Shown here piece after piece: positions 7,837-15,592 of a stretch of 64,000 nt of DNA. How positions within the stretch are numbered: the first letter of the stretch is position 1; every line of letters starts with the position of its first letter. Location of the stretch: NCBI GenBank assembly GCA_022842935.1, contig JALHOP010000007.1, forward strand, positions 141,592 to 205,591, given 5' to 3'. Under the pieces are notes generated by a model. It made no database searches and was not told where the DNA came from. It saw only the letters and a program-made list of their open reading frames with translations. Origin of the DNA: Myxococcota bacterium (lineage in GTDB: Bacteria; Myxococcota; XYA12-FULL-58-9; JALHOP01). The translations under genes were made by a program, and so were the position numbers.

Positions 7837-9495
7837 CTAAGATTCGCCGTCGACCGCGTTCTCGCCAGTGGGGCCGGTGATTTCTTTGCCGGAATTGGTG
7901 TTTAAGGCCTTTTCCAGGCCGTCGGCGCGTCGCCTTTCGCTCTCCAAGGCATCCTTGAGCTCGGCTAGCTGCTGCCGATCGAGGTCGAGACTGCGCGTGA
8001 GGTCGTCACCTCGTCGGCGGCTCATGTCGAGCGCGCGCTGAACCTCCTCGAGACGACGTTTCATGCTCTCGCGTTCGTGTTCCGCGGCTTGCTTGGCGTG
8101 AGCAGCCGCGGTGCGCTCGATCGCGATGGTGTCCTGAAGCTCGGCCAAGGCGGCGTGATCGCGGGTCGCCGCGTTTTCGAGCTCGACGATCAACGCCTTG
8201 GCCTTCTCGAGATCCGGAGCCGAGGCGTTCTCTTGGCTCTCCCGGTCGGCGAGCTCGCCGAGCCGCGCGTGCAGCTCCGCAATGGTGGCTTCCAGCACAT
8301 GCGTCCGCTCGCCAGCCTCGGCGAGCCGTGCGTGCAGCTCTGCGACCGTTTCTTCGAGCTCCATGGTGCGTTGGCCAGTCTCGGCGAGGCGCGCGTGCAA
8401 CTCGGCGACCTGCCCTTCTAGCTCGCTTGCCCGCTCGGCACCGCGCTCGTCCGTCGTTGCAAGCTCGTTCGTGAGGTCCGCGACTCGATCTTGCGCGACC
8501 ACGAGCTCCTGCTCGAGTGTTGCCAGTCGGTCTTCCCAGACGAGCGCCGACGCGCTCATGGAGGCGCTCTCCTCGAGCAGGTCAGCGATCTGAGCTTCGA
8601 GCGTGGCGCGGTCGCTGCGATGACGCGCGAGCTCGTCGTGAGTTTCGCCCGCCGTTGGGGTCAACGAACGCAGCTGCTCCGCCTCGTACCGGAGGCTTGC
8701 AAGCTCGCTCATCGCGACTTCCAGCTCGCTGCGAGCGTTCGCGAGCTCGAGCCGCGTCGTGCTAAGCTCGCTCGAGGCGCCACCAAGCTGCCACTGGCTG
8801 TGCGCGATATGCTCGTTCGCAGCCGCGAGCTCGCGTTCGAGCGCGGCGCGCTCTTGGCGGAGCGTCTCGAGGTCGGCGTTCGCCACACGTTCCCAGGCGA
8901 CGAACGGCATCTGCACCATCGTGAGCTTTTCGTTGTGGCGCGTATCGGGCGCGAAGATGACCACGTAGCTCGTGGGCTCGTCATCGTCGCCATCGGCCCA
9001 GGTGCGGTCGAGCTCGGGCTCGAGCTCCTCGGCGCCGAGGTCATAGACCATGTGGCCGACCAATGGGGTTTGCGCAAAGACCGTCGGGACGCCAAACGTC
9101 TCACCCAAGATGCGGGTTGCGTCGTCGGCCGAGGTGGCGGCGATGACGATGGCGCCTTCGGCCGTCAGCACGGTGCGCAAGGCACTCATCCACGCTGGGT
9201 CTTGGGCGATACGGGCGATGAGATCGAAGCAGACGACGACATCGAAGGCGCTGGGCGCGAACGGGAGCGGCAGGTTCACCGTCGGGACGAGCTGGAGGTC
9301 GACGTTATGAGTCGTCAAATCCCGCCGCACCTGCGCAGGAGCACAGACGGTAATGCTCTGGGCGCCCGCGGTCACCAACGCGTCAATGCAGCGCGCGTCG
9401 TGGTGCGTCGCGAGGTCGAGAACGCGCGCTCCGTGAACGAGCCCCGAGAGAGCGGCATAACGCGCCTCCGTCTCTCCGTAGAGCGTGGCGCTCAT
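7837..9495 (-). CDS. Methyltransferase-fold protein with long coiled coil
   Basis: 552 residues. Residues 1-200 look like a class I SAM methyltransferase: motif I ARVLDLATHHDARC, then FDVVVCFDLIARI where motif IV is expected. The glycine-rich loop of motif I is poor, so activity is uncertain. From about 210 to 525 it is an almost unbroken, Glu/Leu/Arg-rich coiled coil, including three near-identical 21-residue units with the core AELHARL. The C-terminus is short and acidic. No signal peptide is present. Fusion of a methyltransferase-like head to a rod suggests a scaffold or an enzyme attached to a filament or large complex; the target is unknown. It follows a membrane protein gene by 3 nt. 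Confidence 0.75.
   Translation of the reverse strand: MSATLYGETEARYAALSGLVHGARVLDLATHHDARCIDALVTAGAQSITVCAPAQVRRDLTTHNVDLQLVPTVNLPLPFAPSAFDVVVCFDLIARIAQDPAWMSALRTVLTAEGAIVIAATSADDATRILGETFGVPTVFAQTPLVGHMVYDLGAEELEPELDRTWADGDDDEPTSYVVIFAPDTRHNEKLTMVQMPFVAWERVANADLETLRQERAALERELAAANEHIAHSQWQLGGASSELSTTRLELANARSELEVAMSELASLRYEAEQLRSLTPTAGETHDELARHRSDRATLEAQIADLLEESASMSASALVWEDRLATLEQELVVAQDRVADLTNELATTDERGAERASELEGQVAELHARLAETGQRTMELEETVAELHARLAEAGERTHVLEATIAELHARLGELADRESQENASAPDLEKAKALIVELENAATRDHAALAELQDTIAIERTAAAHAKQAAEHERESMKRRLEEVQRALDMSRRRGDDLTRSLDLDRQQLAELKDALESERRRADGLEKALNTNSGKEITGPTGENAVDGES
8236..8424 (-). repeat. Three 63-bp tandem repeats in the coiled-coil gene
   Basis: The CGTGCA core recurs at 8268, 8331 and 8394, exactly 63 bp apart, encoding 21-residue (three-heptad) units. 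The units differ by silent and conservative changes, so the expansion is not very recent. Outer boundaries are approximate. Confidence 0.75.
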
Positions 9496-9498
9496 CGG

Positions 9499-10242
9499 CT
9501 AGAGAGCCTCGCCCTTGGGCTTGTCGACAGGTTGTTCATCCGAGGGTTGCGGAGTTGCCGGTGTCGACCCATTCGGTGCGTTCGGGGCGCCCTCGGGCTT
9601 TGTGCGCTCACCGAGCGCCGCGCGGTAATCGTGCGCCCATTTGTTCATCTGCGTCACCCACGCATCAGCGTCACTTGGCCGCGATGTACCCAGCTCGAGG
9701 GCGAGTTTGAGCTCGGCGACAGCTTTGTCGAAGTCGTCCGCGATAGCGTAGGCGAGGCGCTTGCCGTTGCGGTAGGCGAGGTCGGCGCGCAGCGATTTGA
9801 GCTCCGAGCGCTGTTCCTCGGAGAGGCCGGGGAGCAATGCGCAGCGACCCACGTAGCTGCTGGCCAGCTCGAACGATTCACCATCGCTGGCTTGCAGACG
9901 GGCGCGCGCCCAGCCGGCGAGCAGCGAAAACAGCGCCCGATCGAGCTCCACACGGTCCTCGAAGTTCTCGACCTCGTCGACCCTTTCGCCCGCCGGCACC
10001 TTGATGGGGGCGTATGCGGATTGCAGGTCTTTGGCGCCGGGCGCGAAGGGCTCGTAGCCGACGGGCAGCAAGCGACCGCGCTCGATGAAGACGATACCGC
10101 CCTGGTTGCGCATGCGGAAATGTCGCTGGTTGCGTTCCGCGAGCAGGTAGGTGACCGCGGCTCCCAAGGCTACGACCAGGCAAAACACCAAGAAGCCGGT
10201 GAAGAGCCGACCGATGCCGCCATATTGGTTACGTCGGACCAC
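9499..10242 (-). CDS. Single-pass membrane protein of unknown function
   Basis: 247 residues if it starts at the GTG at 10242, which overlaps the hpt stop by 14 nt; a start at 10302 would give a longer overlap. One membrane helix lies near residues 14-34 (FTGFLVFCLVVALGAAVTYLL), then a predicted extracytoplasmic alpha-helical region with TPR-like character, and a Pro/Asn/Lys-rich tail. No catalytic motif is seen. Placement between hpt and the coiled-coil gene suggests a shared transcript, but nothing in the sequence ties it to purine salvage. Confidence 0.75.
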   Translation of the reverse strand: MVRRNQYGGIGRLFTGFLVFCLVVALGAAVTYLLAERNQRHFRMRNQGGIVFIERGRLLPVGYEPFAPGAKDLQSAYAPIKVPAGERVDEVENFEDRVELDRALFSLLAGWARARLQASDGESFELASSYVGRCALLPGLSEEQRSELKSLRADLAYRNGKRLAYAIADDFDKAVAELKLALELGTSRPSDADAWVTQMNKWAHDYRAALGERTKPEGAPNAPNGSTPATPQPSDEQPVDKPKGEAL

Positions 10243-10765
10243 GGTACACACCGATGAACGGGAGGTTGCGATATTTGCCAGCGTAGTCGAGGCCATAGCC
10301 AATGACGAACTCGTTGGGGATGCGAAAGCCGACGTAGTCGAGCGGGATCTTCACGCGGGCGTTGTCGGGCTTCTCGAGCAGGGTGCACACGCGTACCGAG
10401 CGTGGGCGGCGTGTCGCCATACTCGCGAGCAGGTACTGCATCGACAGACCGGTGTCGACGATGTCCTCGACGAGGACCACGTCTTGGCCTTCGATGGTCT
10501 TCGTCAAGTCGTAGGTGATCTGCACCACGCCGCTCGACTCGGTGTCGTCGCCGTAGCTCGAGATGCCCATGAACTCGCACTGCACCGGCAAGTCGACGGC
10601 GCGGATCAAGTCCGCGAAAAAAGGCACGGACCCCTTGAGGATACCGACGAAGATCGGTGAGCGCCCCGCGAGGTCACGCGTGATCTGCGCGCCGAGCTCG
10701 GCGATACGCCGTTTGATGGTCTCGGCATCATAGAGAACGTCGATGTGGTCACGCCAAGTGGTCAT
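10229..10765 (-). CDS. hpt: Hypoxanthine phosphoribosyltransferase
   Basis: 178 residues from ATG 10765, normal for the family; the frame upstream is a shadow of upp. It makes IMP or GMP from hypoxanthine or guanine and PRPP. The PRPP loop VVLVEDIVDTG (about 97-107) has both acidic residues, and the early KGSVPFF segment and late YVGFRIPNEFVIGYGLDY segment are typical. The start overlaps the stop of the upp-like gene as ATGA, giving a two-gene salvage unit for uracil and purine bases. Confidence 0.95.
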   Translation of the reverse strand: MTTWRDHIDVLYDAETIKRRIAELGAQITRDLAGRSPIFVGILKGSVPFFADLIRAVDLPVQCEFMGISSYGDDTESSGVVQITYDLTKTIEGQDVVLVEDIVDTGLSMQYLLASMATRRPRSVRVCTLLEKPDNARVKIPLDYVGFRIPNEFVIGYGLDYAGKYRNLPFIGVYRGPT

Positions 10766-11577
10766 ACGTAGCTGTTGTTCAATATCTCCCCGAGGCCGCC
10801 GGCTCCCGGGACGATGTATTGCTTTTCGTTGAGGCCGCGCTCCTCGGGCCAGCGCTCGCCTAAACCGGTCTTGAGCACGTCGGGTTCCGACATGCCGCGG
10901 TCGAGGCGGACCGCATACACGATGGCGTCCGGATGCGTGGTGGTCATGTGCTTCAAGTATTCGGGCGTGACGATGAGGTGCAGCGCGATGAGCTTCATTG
11001 GCGTACCGCCCTCCATGTCTTTGTACATGTTCATCGCCCAGCTCATGCTCCCGCCTGTCGCGCCCATCGGGTCGGGAAACAAGACGACCGCGCGATCGAC
11101 ACCACCGCCGATCTTGCTGCCGGACACCGAGACACCTTGTACGGCTCCGGCATCGTCGGTGACGCGGTTCATATAGACGTGATCTTGGCGAACGGCGTCC
11201 GGGTTGAGCAACCGGACCAGGGTCTCGAAAGCGATTTGCGACGGGAGGGTTCCGGCGCGGGCGACGTCGACCGTGACGACCTTGGTGGCCGCGTCGAGGA
11301 CCTGACCGCTCCATACGCCGTTCGGCGTCGCGGCGAACATGCGCGTGCGCACCTCGGCCGGACTGCGCGGAAACTCAGCGGCGATGACGATGCGCACCAG
11401 GGTTTCGTAGATGTCGCGCACCAGCCAGGTGACCTCGGGCTGCAAGGTCTCGGGCCGCGATAGACGCGCGAGCTGCGTGAGCATCACAGGGTCACCCAGC
11501 AGGTGGACATTGGCGCCGTAACGGTGCTCGAGCTGCGGAGGGCGGTAGGAGTAGGAGCGGTAGACGGTCTCTCGCAT
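10762..11577 (-). CDS. upp: Uracil phosphoribosyltransferase-like protein
   Basis: 271 residues from ATG 11577; a TTG at 11631 would extend it by 18 residues. It would convert uracil and PRPP to UMP. The PRPP loop DPMGATGGS is well preserved and YIVPGAGGLG marks the uracil site. Two features are unusual: it is about 60 residues longer than common bacterial Upp, mostly at the N-terminus (a YGANVHLLGDPVMLTQLARL-type segment), and the C-terminal loop, which normally ends in Asp-Phe/Ala-Gly-Asp then Phe-Gly-Thr, is changed to GGLGEILNNSYV. Coupling to hpt by ATGA supports a base-salvage role. Substrate specificity is therefore less certain than fold. Confidence 0.78.
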   Translation of the reverse strand: MRETVYRSYSYRPPQLEHRYGANVHLLGDPVMLTQLARLSRPETLQPEVTWLVRDIYETLVRIVIAAEFPRSPAEVRTRMFAATPNGVWSGQVLDAATKVVTVDVARAGTLPSQIAFETLVRLLNPDAVRQDHVYMNRVTDDAGAVQGVSVSGSKIGGGVDRAVVLFPDPMGATGGSMSWAMNMYKDMEGGTPMKLIALHLIVTPEYLKHMTTTHPDAIVYAVRLDRGMSEPDVLKTGLGERWPEERGLNEKQYIVPGAGGLGEILNNSYV

Positions 11578-11899
11578 CGCCGAGGGACCATAGCGGCTTT
11601 GCTTCACGCGATCCAACGGCGACGGTGACAATTCGCGTCAGGCGGCATTTGACGCGGTGGCGCATGCCGGTCACCGCTGTGACCGCTATCGCAGACAGAT
11701 GATGCAAGCTCGGGGGAGCGGCGCGGCCGGTGACCGCCAGGCAAAACGCACCACTGCTTGCCGCGGTGCGGCATACGCGCACGCGGTGCCCGACACAACT
11801 TGCTTGATCCGCCAACCACATGGACCTACCCAGGTGTAAGTAGGCGAAGGGGCGCTTTCCGCCAAGCGACCCCCGTTAGTTCGAGGCACACTCAAATCC
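11578..11899. other. Divergent intergenic region upp/C39-like gene
   Basis: 322 bp. It contains the inverted repeat at 11668-11685 and an isolated half-site at 11730-11736. No coding frame of quality, RNA gene or clear promoter hexamers were recognised. Confidence 0.5.
11668..11685. promoter_or_regulatory. Inverted repeat CGGTCAC-N4-GTGACCG, candidate operator
   Basis: Perfect 7-bp arms with a 4-nt spacer, 91 bp upstream of upp and 215 bp upstream of the C39-like gene. One arm, GTGACCG, recurs alone at 11730-11736. There is no T tract, so an operator is likelier than a terminator. The regulator is not identifiable. Confidence 0.45.
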
Positions 11900-13912
11900 A
11901 TGTCCGGCGCGGCTACAGCAGTGCGCCCTCGGGAGGCCTCCCGGGCCGTCGACCCCGAGGTCCAAGAACGCCTTCAGGACCCGGCGGCGCGAAAGGCCGC
12001 CGCCGACGAGTTGCGACGACTCGCGAGCACCCTCGGCGCGTCCCTTCGCCGGGACCAGCGGGCCGAGCCAGGGCAGGTCGCTGCGCTGCAGCGCGCCATC
12101 AACCTGTACACCGGCGGCGCGAAGCTCGAGGTCGACGACGTCTTCGGCCGGCACACCGAACGCGCGCTCCGCGATGTCCAGGCGGCGCTGCGCGCTGATA
12201 GCCGTGTCCGCGCGCGTGACGACATCGGGGGTGGGCGTGCCGCCGGGCCCACGCTCAACGGCCTTGCTGACGCGCTCGACTCCGATGCGCAGGCTCCGGA
12301 GGGTCTTCGCGATCGTTTCCAAAGGGTCCACGCGCAGCCGAACGTTACCGATCCCATCGGCCAGACGCGGGTGCCGCGCGCTGTCACGCGGCCCGGTCCG
12401 ACGCCGCCAGAAGAGACGCCGCGGGCGGTCACGCGTGGTGACCCCGAGGCTCTTTCGGCGGCTCGCCGCCTCGCTGCGAACGAGCACTCTCCGGTTGGTT
12501 TCGATGACGCCGACGCGACCGCGCTCCGCGAGCGGGTGAGCGGCCTCCCGAACGACGCGCGGCGACGCACGCTCGAGGCGCTGGGCACCGAGGTCCAGAA
12601 TCAGCCCGAGGCGTCACGGGGCCAGTTCGCCGCGACGCTTCTCGTAAGCCTCGACAACCGAAACGCTGCCGAGCTCTACGAGCGACTTGCCCCACGCGAA
12701 AACCAACCGGGTCGGCTCACGCCCGATCAGCACCTCGACGCGGCACGCGCGCTCGGGACCCTCGAGGGCAACGGTCGGGAGTTCGCAGGCTCGATTCCTG
12801 CGAACGCGCTTGCCGGCATGCACGGCGCCATTCGCGAGCGTGCGCTTTCTCCGGAGGGCACCGACGCTGACCGCGATGCCGCCGCAAACTTACGCGCCGC
12901 CATGATCAGGCGGAGCGCCGATCAGCCGGTCGACATTCGCGACCCGGCGCAGCGAGAAGCGCTCCTCGCCGATGTTCGGTTTGCCCGTGGTGGTGCTGGC
13001 GACGATCCGATAGCGGCTCGCTTGCGTGATAGCGATAGTGAAGAGCTCCAGCGCGCTATCCTCGAGCGACTCGAGAAAGCGCGACCGCCGACGAATGCGG
13101 CCGCCGCGCGTGCGTATCGTGAGGGCCTCCGCGAGGTCTTGGGCGAGGTGTCGGAACCATTGATTCCAACCAGCTTGGGCGATCGCCTTGTGGAGCCACC
13201 GGCCGCACGGCCCGCCGCCGATGAGCCTCCTGTGGTTGCGCCTCGGAGGCGTGTGGCTCCCGATGCACCCGCCGTTGTCGAGCCTGGGAGGCGCGCGGCC
13301 TCTGACGCTCCCGCCGTGCGTGACCGCCGCGACGGGGCGCTCAGCCTTGCGAGCCTCACTGCGGCGAGCCCCGATCTGGGCATCCCCCACTACGTCCAGC
13401 CCGATGGCAGCACGTGTATCCCAACCACGCATCGCATGATCCGCGCCGCGAATGGCCACATCGGCAGGGAGCGCGTCGGTAACAACGAAGCCGTGCGCTT
13501 TGACGGGGCCCTGTTGCAGCGCGTGCTCACCCAGGTTCAAACCACCGGCATTCAGGTCGGCGTCCGTTCGCGCAACAGCCCGGGGGGCTCGATCCGCGGC
13601 TCCGAGAGTGGCCACGTCGTAGCCTTGACGGGCTATCAATTCGTCAATGCGGAGGGGCGCCGCGTCACGAACGCCGACGTGCAGGCCGCTGTGGCCGCCA
13701 CAGGGGGCGACTGGAACCAACTGCTCGGCGCGCTCGATCGCCGCGGGATCCGTCTTCGCTTGAACATCAACGACCCCGGCATCAACTCCCAGAGCCCAGG
13801 CGCGCGTTCTTACCTCGATGTGGCCCCCAACGGCCTCATCAGCCGACCCGCCATCGGCTCCCGCTACGTTTCGCTCGGGCACTACACGGTCCGCTACTTC
13901 ATGCTCGACTAG
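11900..13912 (+). CDS. Papain-like (C39-like) cysteine protease with peptidoglycan-binding-like N-terminus
   Basis: 670 residues without a signal peptide. Residues about 25-95 resemble a PG_binding_1 unit (LQRAINLYTGG then VDDVFGRHTERALRDVQ). A long Arg/Ala/Glu-rich helical region with two Pro-rich linkers follows. The last ~180 residues look like a papain-fold peptidase: Q500 lies six residues before C506 (QPDGSTC, the papain Gln-Cys spacing), then SGHVVALTGY (H572) and NINDPG (N624, D625), as in C39-like families. So a cysteine protease or amidohydrolase is predicted, possibly exported by a signal-independent route and acting on cell wall or protein. Neighbours are a DUF4329 gene and a Pro-rich protein. 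Substrate and export route are inference. Confidence 0.72.
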   Translation: MSGAATAVRPREASRAVDPEVQERLQDPAARKAAADELRRLASTLGASLRRDQRAEPGQVAALQRAINLYTGGAKLEVDDVFGRHTERALRDVQAALRADSRVRARDDIGGGRAAGPTLNGLADALDSDAQAPEGLRDRFQRVHAQPNVTDPIGQTRVPRAVTRPGPTPPEETPRAVTRGDPEALSAARRLAANEHSPVGFDDADATALRERVSGLPNDARRRTLEALGTEVQNQPEASRGQFAATLLVSLDNRNAAELYERLAPRENQPGRLTPDQHLDAARALGTLEGNGREFAGSIPANALAGMHGAIRERALSPEGTDADRDAAANLRAAMIRRSADQPVDIRDPAQREALLADVRFARGGAGDDPIAARLRDSDSEELQRAILERLEKARPPTNAAAARAYREGLREVLGEVSEPLIPTSLGDRLVEPPAARPAADEPPVVAPRRRVAPDAPAVVEPGRRAASDAPAVRDRRDGALSLASLTAASPDLGIPHYVQPDGSTCIPTTHRMIRAANGHIGRERVGNNEAVRFDGALLQRVLTQVQTTGIQVGVRSRNSPGGSIRGSESGHVVALTGYQFVNAEGRRVTNADVQAAVAATGGDWNQLLGALDRRGIRLRLNINDPGINSQSPGARSYLDVAPNGLISRPAIGSRYVSLGHYTVRYFMLD

Positions 13913-13967
13913 CGCGAGCCGAGCGCGTCTTACGCCGTCGTCGCTTCGAATGCGCGGTCGCGCGCGC

Positions 13968-14627
13968 TTACCGGGTTCGTATCGTGCCTTCTGGCGAGTA
14001 GCTGCTGCGCATCGTCGCCGGGTCATAGAAGCCGAACACGCCGCGCGGAGAGCTGAAGTAAACGATGAGCTGGTGGCGGGCCGCAAACTCTCGGTCCGGG
14101 CCCGACAGTCGCTCGGTGTTTACGCAGGCAATGCATGCTTGCGGCGAGTAGGGCGCCGCGTGCGTGTGGCCCACACCGACGATCTGTCCATCGGTCGGCG
14201 GCGTGAGATCGAGATTCGCGATCGTGTACGCGCCCTCGGCCCCGACCGTGAAGGGACCGACGCGGAAACCGTCGGGCCCCTTGATGACGACGAAGGCAAT
14301 CTCCGAGTTCATCAGGATGGAAAGAGGGTTGAGCGCGTTGAGCGCGGCGCGTACGGCGGCGTCGCTGCTCAGATAGCGTCGCGTGAGGAAGGCGCTTTCG
14401 AGATCCGCGACTTCGGCGAGCGCCCCACCCCGATCCACGGCGGCGAGGGCCACGCGTCGCGTGACTGCCGGCGTCGCGAGCATCGCTGGCGGTGAAACCA
14501 AGGCGAGCGGCCCCATCCCAACCAGCGTGAGCACAGGCTCTTGACGCACTGTCGCCGCAGACTCGTCGAGGTCGCACAGACGCCCGGAGGCTTTGGCAGT
14601 TGATGCTTGCAGATCGATTGGTCGCAC
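13968..14627 (-). CDS. DUF4329-like protein with GHTH motif
   Basis: 219 residues from the GTG at 14627, preceded by AAGG about 5 nt upstream. The C-terminal half has a beta segment followed by VGVGHTHAAPYSP, then SGPDREFAARHQLIVYFSS and a final GVFGFYD strand. This His-x-His...Ser...Asp order is that of DUF4329 and related JAB/MPN-like folds, where His and Asp bind a metal in active members. DUF4329 domains often sit at the end of polymorphic toxin or Rhs proteins; here the domain is on a small protein with no secretion signal. It faces the C39-like gene convergently and the Pro-rich gene divergently. Confidence 0.65.
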   Translation of the reverse strand: MRPIDLQASTAKASGRLCDLDESAATVRQEPVLTLVGMGPLALVSPPAMLATPAVTRRVALAAVDRGGALAEVADLESAFLTRRYLSSDAAVRAALNALNPLSILMNSEIAFVVIKGPDGFRVGPFTVGAEGAYTIANLDLTPPTDGQIVGVGHTHAAPYSPQACIACVNTERLSGPDREFAARHQLIVYFSSPRGVFGFYDPATMRSSYSPEGTIRTR

Positions 14628-14771
14628 GCCGCCTTATCGGCCGCGCGTCAGTCGCGTTGCTAATCGCGGGGCATGCGCGACTCGCCAAGTGGCTTTCTGT
14701 CACTCAGCGGCCCCCCGCGAATGATTCGCGCAACTCCCCGACGCAATGCCGATACTCGATCTGAGTACATA

Positions 14772-14787
14772 GCGAGACCGGTCTCGC
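14772..14787. promoter_or_regulatory. 16-bp perfect palindrome GCGAGACCGGTCTCGC
   Basis: Lies 49 bp before the Pro-rich gene in the divergent region with the DUF4329 gene. As DNA it is a good dimeric operator. As RNA its first half is fully complementary to 14816-14823. Confidence 0.5.
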
Positions 14788-14815
14788 GGGCTGCACAAGG
14801 GCAGCACATGGAAGC

Positions 14816-14832
14816 GGTCTCGCGAGGAGACC
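14816..14832 (+). promoter_or_regulatory. Hairpin GGTCTC-N5-GAGACC covering the ribosome binding site
   Basis: The arms are the same GGTCTC/GAGACC sequence as in the upstream palindrome. The right arm contains the GGAG that serves as Shine-Dalgarno for the ATG at 14837, so a folded mRNA would hide it. A translational switch is possible but unproven. Confidence 0.4.
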
Positions 14833-14836
14833 CACC

Positions 14837-15592
14837 ATGGCAGGACCGTTCGGTGTCGGACCGAGTGTGCCCGGCAACAGCTCCTTTCGCGCAGCACCTC
14901 CAGGAATCATGTCACGGCCGATACCCGTGCCGCTTGCGACTGGACCAGTCGTCGGGCGGCCGCCGGTGCTCGTGCCGGGTACGGTTCCCGGTGGCATCCT
15001 GGGCGGGGCGCGGCCGCTCCCCACCATGCCAGGCATTGGCATCGCGCCTCCAAGTCGCGCCGGTGGTATCCCGCAGCGCCCGCCGGTGCTCGTGCCGGGA
15101 GGCAATCCAGCCATTGGGCGGCCGATGCCGACCGCGCCTGGTGTGACGTTGCCTGGCCGCACGTCCCCAGGAGTCATGCCGCCGCGAACCGGAGGCTATA
15201 CGCCGCAGCAACCCCCGGTGCTCGTGCCTGGGGGTACGCCCAGCGGTGTAAACCCGACGATGCCGGGTGGCCGTCCGATGCCCACCGTTCCACCAGGCAT
15301 CGGGCAATATCCCAGCCGCGCCGGCACGCCGACCAACGGGCAATGCGGCATGTTCAACAACTACGGTCTCATCGGTTTCTTCGACAAGACCGTCGGTGCG
15401 GTGGTGAAGCGGCTCATGGGTATGCGTGACACGTGTATCCCGGGCTACTCGGGTACCGGCAGCCCGACCATGACGGCACCCGGGACTATGACGGCTCCCG
15501 GAACGATGACAGCGCCTGGTGTGACGCCCGGCGCGGGGTTGACTCCCGGCGGACGCGTCATGCCGCAGATGACGCCGAGGGTTTATCGATGA
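14837..15592 (+). CDS. Pro/Gly-rich repeat protein
   Basis: 251 residues with GGAG about 7 nt before the ATG. Nearly the whole protein is Pro, Gly, Met, Thr and Val. The unit PPVLVPG occurs three times (near residues 42, 82 and 126) and TMTAPG three times near the C-terminus. A short non-repetitive island at about 165-205 carries two Cys (QCGMFNNYGLIGFFDKTVG ... DTCIPGYSG) and may be the folded part. No signal peptide is present. The stop overlaps the start of a Cys-rich lipoprotein (ATGA), so the two are co-translated. Low complexity and lack of known domains suggest a structural or secreted matrix-like protein. Confidence 0.75.
   Translation: MAGPFGVGPSVPGNSSFRAAPPGIMSRPIPVPLATGPVVGRPPVLVPGTVPGGILGGARPLPTMPGIGIAPPSRAGGIPQRPPVLVPGGNPAIGRPMPTAPGVTLPGRTSPGVMPPRTGGYTPQQPPVLVPGGTPSGVNPTMPGGRPMPTVPPGIGQYPSRAGTPTNGQCGMFNNYGLIGFFDKTVGAVVKRLMGMRDTCIPGYSGTGSPTMTAPGTMTAPGTMTAPGVTPGAGLTPGGRVMPQMTPRVYR

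Noticed and set aside
8491-10257. 588-residue open frame on the plus strand
   Set aside because: It lies antisense to the coiled-coil and membrane protein genes, whose products have clear domains; the translated sequence is Arg/Ala/Gly-rich with no motif, as expected for a high-GC shadow.
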